Assembly: GCA_002413305.1 (NCBI GenBank) | Contig: DHWS01000066.1 | Coordinates: 1-7,332 of the forward strand | Length of the DNA: 7,332 bases | Direction of reading: 5' to 3' | From: Actinobacteria bacterium UBA5176 | Lineage (GTDB): Bacteria > Actinomycetota > UBA4738 | Shown here: one piece after another, positions 4,940-7,332 of the stretch | How positions within the stretch are numbered: position 1 is the stretch's first letter | Layout: every line of letters starts with the position of its first letter | Position numbers and translations under genes: made by a program | Notes under the pieces: generated by a model | The model's database searches: none | Seen by the model: the letters and a program-made list of their open reading frames with translations, nothing else | Told to the model about the DNA's origin: nothing

Positions 4940-6054
4940 GCGTGGAGCCGCAGGCGATCGAGCTGGTCGAAGTGGCCCTGCCCCTGGTCCGGCCCTTCCG
5001 GACGAGCTTCGGGGAGGAGCGCGACAAGCGGGCGATCCTGGTCCGGGTGGAGACCGCCGAGGGCGAGGGTTGGGGGGAATGCGTGGCCTCCGCCGAGCCC
5101 CGGTACTCCGAGGAATGGATCGAAGGAGCCTGGTTGGCCCTGCGGGACTTCGTCGCTCCGGCCGTGATGGCGGGCGGCGCGATCGATTCGCCGGAGGACG
5201 TCGCCCGGCGGACCGCATGGATCCGCGGGCACCCGATGGCGAAGGCGGCCATGGAGGGGGCCATGCTCGATGCGTGGCTGCGGGCGCGAGGGGAATCGTT
5301 GGCGTCCCACTTGGGCGGGGTCCGGGACCGCATCATGTGCGGGGTGAGCGTGGGGATCGCGCCGAGCCCGGAGGAGATGCTCGAGGAGATCCGGGGCTAC
5401 CTGGAGAGGGGCTACCGCCGGGTCAAGCTGAAGATCGAACCCGGCCGCGACGTCCAGGTGGTCCGGCGGATCCGGGAAGCCCTGCCGGACATTCCGCTCT
5501 CGGTCGACGCGAACGCCGCATACACGCTGGCCGACACACCGGTGTTCGAGGCGCTCGACGAGCTGGACCTGGTGATGATCGAACAGCCGCTGCACCACGC
5601 CGACCTCCTCGACCACGCGCGCCTCCAGCAACGGCTCCGAACCTCGATCTGTCTGGACGAATCGATCCATTCGGCCCGCGACGCCGCCGCGGCGATCGAG
5701 CTGGCGGCCTGCCAGATCGTCAACATCAAGCCGGGGCGGGTCGGTGGGCTGCTGGAGGCGAAGCGGGTCCACGATGTCTGTTCGCAGCGCGGGGTCCCGG
5801 TGTGGGTCGGCGGGATGCTGGAGACCGGGGTCGGCCGGGCCGGGAACCTCGCCGTGGCCTCGCTGTCGGGGGTGACGATGCCGGGGGACACCAGCGCCAG
5901 CGACCGGTACTTCGCCGAGGACCTGACCGAACCGTTCGTCCTGGCGTCCGACGGGACCATGTCGGTGCCGCTCGGGCCGGGCATCGGGGTGGCCCCGCTC
6001 GCCGATCGCCTCCGGGAGTGCACGGTGCGGCGGGAACTCGTTGCCGCCCGCTGA
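4936..6054 (+). CDS. menC: N-succinylamino acid racemase / o-succinylbenzoate synthase-like enolase-superfamily enzyme
   Basis: This 372-residue enzyme belongs to the muconate-lactonising subgroup of the enolase superfamily. It removes the alpha proton of a carboxylate bound to Mg2+. All key residues are present: general bases K166 in the KLK motif (RRVKLKIEPG) and K265 in NIKPGRVGG, and metal ligands D191 (SVDANAAYT), E216 (MIEQPL) and D241 (CLDES). The N-terminal capping domain (1 to about 125) includes VALPLVRPFRTSFGEERDKR, and the barrel ends with GGMLETGVGRAGNLAVASL. The length is usual. I start it at the ATG at 4936 because of the GGGAGGAC RBS at 4923-4930 and the ATGA overlap; a longer frame from 4858 would lie inside the GNAT gene. 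Activities in this family include OSBS (menaquinone) and NSAR. The GNAT partner and the absence of other men genes nearby favour NSAR. The menC symbol reflects family naming only. Confidence 0.88.
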   Translation: MSVEPQAIELVEVALPLVRPFRTSFGEERDKRAILVRVETAEGEGWGECVASAEPRYSEEWIEGAWLALRDFVAPAVMAGGAIDSPEDVARRTAWIRGHPMAKAAMEGAMLDAWLRARGESLASHLGGVRDRIMCGVSVGIAPSPEEMLEEIRGYLERGYRRVKLKIEPGRDVQVVRRIREALPDIPLSVDANAAYTLADTPVFEALDELDLVMIEQPLHHADLLDHARLQQRLRTSICLDESIHSARDAAAAIELAACQIVNIKPGRVGGLLEAKRVHDVCSQRGVPVWVGGMLETGVGRAGNLAVASLSGVTMPGDTSASDRYFAEDLTEPFVLASDGTMSVPLGPGIGVAPLADRLRECTVRRELVAAR

Positions 6055-6057
6055 TCG

Positions 6058-6324
6058 CTACGGGAGCTCGATGATCCGCGTCCGGAACCCGCCATCCTGG
6101 ATGGTGAGCTGGCCGTACGTCGCCCGTGGGCTGCCGGCGCTTCCTCGCGGACTCCCTGGGGTGAACAGCCCCTCGCCGTATTCGGTGTCCGCGTCGATCG
6201 GGATATCGGAGTGGCCGAAGATCACCAGTTCCGCAGTGGGGAATCACCAGTTCCGCATTGGGAACCGCCGCTTCATCCGAGCCTTCCGGCCTCTGCGGGG
6301 GCCGGAATCATGCACCATGGCTAA
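6058..6324 (-). pseudogene. YfcE-type metallophosphoesterase remnant
   Basis: One minus-strand frame carries the C-terminal half of a YfcE/MJ0936-like phosphodiesterase. It starts at LAMVHDSGPRRGRKARMKRRFP (down to 6259), hits TGA at 6244-6246, then resumes in the same frame as FPTAELVIFGHSDIPID, followed by GEGLFTPGSPRGSAGSPRATYG and ending ...RIIELP at TAG (6058-6060). The His of MVHD and the GHSD (GHTH-like) metal-site motif are visible. The NPGSP block reads TPGSP. The N-terminal ~75 residues with the DxH, GD and GN motifs are missing: upstream sequence to 6426 does not resemble the family. The stop arises inside a tandem duplication (see the repeat entry). It converges with the racemase gene, 3 bp away. 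It is almost certainly non-functional. Confidence 0.7.
6222..6264. repeat. 21/22-bp tandem duplication inside the phosphoesterase remnant
   Basis: On the minus strand, TTCCCAATGCGGAACTGGTG plus A (6264-6244) is followed directly by a second copy that reads TTCCCCACTGCGGAACTGGT plus GA (6243-6222). The copies differ by one indel and one substitution. The downstream copy encodes the expected FPTAELV. The upstream copy is one base shorter, reads FPMRNW and ends in TGA. Confidence 0.85.
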
Positions 6325-6382
6325 CGGCGAAAGCTCGGGCTTGGGTGAGCCCCTCTTCGTCACGGATCGGCCCGGATAGGCG

Positions 6383-6415
6383 AGAGCGAGGGCCGGTCGC
6401 CCGAACCCTCGCTCT
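6383..6415 (-). terminator. Candidate groEL terminator hairpin
   Basis: AGAGCGAGGG (6383-6392) is perfectly complementary to CCCTCGCTCT (6406-6415), a 10-bp stem with a 13-nt loop. It starts about 35 bp after the groEL stop on the minus strand. No T run follows on that strand, so termination efficiency is uncertain. The rest of 6325-6450 shows nothing else I can name. Confidence 0.5.
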
Positions 6416-6450
6416 ACTGCGTGCACTGGCCGGCTCTCCGCCGTCCCGGA

Positions 6451-7332
6451 CTACATCTGGCCGTACTCGCCCATGCCCTGAGCCTCCGCATCCTTCTTCT
6501 CCGCGATGGCGCAGTCCGTGGTCAGCACCAGCGCCGCGATGGACGCTGCGTTCTGCAGTGCCGACCGGGTGACCTTGGCGGGGTCGATGATCCCGGCCTC
6601 CCTCAGGTCACCCCAGGCGCCGGTCGCGGCGTTGAAGCCCACGCCGTTCGATTCCCCGCGGATCCGTTCCACTACGACGGCGCCCTCGAAGCCGGCGTTG
6701 TCGGCGATCAGCTTCGCCGGCTCCTGCAGGGACCGGAGGACGATCGTGGCCCCGGTGGCCTCGTCGCCGGAGAGCCCGAGGCTGTCGATGTCGACAGCCT
6801 CCTCCGCCCGGATCAGGGCCACCCCTCCGCCGGGGACCGTGCCCTCCTCGATGGCCGCCCGCGTCGCGGACACGGCGTCTTCGATGCGGTGTTTCTTCTC
6901 CTTGAGCTCCACCTCGGTGGCGGCACCGACCTTGATGACCGCTACGCCGCCGGCCAGCTTCGCCAGTCGCTCCTGGAGCTTCTCGCGGTCGTAGTCGGAG
7001 TCGGTCTTGTCGATCTCGGCCTTGATCTGATTGATCCGACCCTTGATCTGGTCCGGGTCGCCCTGGCCCTCCACGATCGTGGTGTCGTCCTTGGTGACGA
7101 CCACCCGCCGCGCGCTTCCCAACAGCTCCAGCGTGGTGTTCTCGAGCTTCATGCCGACCTCGTCCGACACGACCTGGGCCCCGGTGAGGATCGCCACGTC
7201 TTGGAGCATGGCCTTGCGACGGTCTCCGAATCCGGGCGCCTTCACGGCGACCGCGGAGAACGTCCCCCGGATCTTGTTCACCACCAGCGTGGCGATGGCC
7301 TCGCCCTCCACGTCCTCGGCGATGATCAGGAG
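6451..7332 (-). CDS. groEL: GroEL chaperonin (60 kDa), C-terminal part
   Basis: GroEL forms the double-ring cytosolic chaperonin that folds proteins in an ATP-driven cycle with GroES. The window holds the last 293 codons plus the stop. The 5' part, including the ATP-binding start of the equatorial domain, lies beyond 7332. Visible are the apical domain ([20 protein letters not shown], then [20 protein letters not shown] and [10 protein letters not shown]), the intermediate hinge with [20 protein letters not shown], and the [16 protein letters not shown] block. The Asp of IEDA corresponds to E. coli D398, needed for ATP hydrolysis, and VPGGGVAL follows. The equatorial end has [20 protein letters not shown]. 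The tail is short, [12 protein letters not shown], with no GGM repeats and no His-rich end. No groES is in the window. It looks intact as far as it goes. Confidence 0.97.
   Translation of the reverse strand, partial: LLIIAEDVEGEAIATLVVNKIRGTFSAVAVKAPGFGDRRKAMLQDVAILTGAQVVSDEVGMKLENTTLELLGSARRVVVTKDDTTIVEGQGDPDQIKGRINQIKAEIDKTDSDYDREKLQERLAKLAGGVAVIKVGAATEVELKEKKHRIEDAVSATRAAIEEGTVPGGGVALIRAEEAVDIDSLGLSGDEATGATIVLRSLQEPAKLIADNAGFEGAVVVERIRGESNGVGFNAATGAWGDLREAGIIDPAKVTRSALQNAASIAALVLTTDCAIAEKKDAEAQGMGEYGQM

Noticed and set aside
4088..5218. Long minus-strand open frame of 376 codons
   Set aside because: It is antisense to the GNAT and racemase genes, is very rich in Arg and Pro, and has no recognisable motif. 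It is a GC-rich shadow.
4653..6074. Plus-strand open frame of 473 codons across the GNAT/racemase pair
   Set aside because: It is composed mostly of Gly, Arg, Pro and Ala in a third frame. The other plus frames carry clear enzyme motifs.
1..7332. CRISPR array, toxin-antitoxin pair or defence cassette
   Set aside because: I looked for regularly spaced repeats and for small paired genes and saw none. The only tandem repeats are the two described.

Overview
The window is GC-rich, its proteins are rich in Ala, Arg and Gly, and its insertion-sequence remains and housekeeping genes look like those of Actinomycetota or a deep-branching relative. This assignment is an inference. It rests on the IS3-type transposase tail, the small membrane protein beside tRNA-Ile, and the style of the phosphoesterase remnant. 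No rRNA or other strong phylogenetic marker is present apart from part of groEL.

Positions 1-2815 are a mobile-DNA scrapyard, all reading on the minus strand. First comes a small hypothetical gene (19-370) that appears broken by two one-base frameshifts. Next is the 3' end of an IS3-family element (433-672), followed directly by a complete, different IS3-family element of about 1222 bp (673-1894). The complete element has orfA, orfB, long inverted ends and a possible -1 slippage site. Its far end cuts off a tyrosine recombinase gene (1892-2815) exactly at the second catalytic arginine. The two flanks of the complete element are different genes and show no target duplication. This points to a deletion or recombination between IS copies, not a single simple insertion.

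Positions 2916-4029 read on the plus strand and look chromosomal: a tRNA-Ile(GAU), a 52-residue single-pass membrane protein, a hairpin-rich intergenic stretch, and a 222-residue protein with a degenerate GGDEF-like domain.

Positions 4089-6054 hold a two-gene unit: a GNAT acyltransferase and an enolase-superfamily N-succinylamino acid racemase/o-succinylbenzoate synthase-like enzyme, coupled by an ATGA overlap. In related systems this pair works with an N-succinyl-amino acid hydrolase to turn D-amino acids into L-amino acids. The hydrolase is not in this window.

Positions 6058-7332 read on the minus strand. They hold the remains of a YfcE-type metallophosphoesterase, which lacks its N-terminal half and carries a tandem duplication that creates a stop codon, and then the C-terminal 293 residues of GroEL, which runs off the right edge. 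I see no CRISPR array and no clearly new defence or signalling system. The most unusual points are the chimeric IS junction, the truncated recombinase on the 5' side of a tRNA, and the stop-creating duplication in the phosphoesterase remnant.
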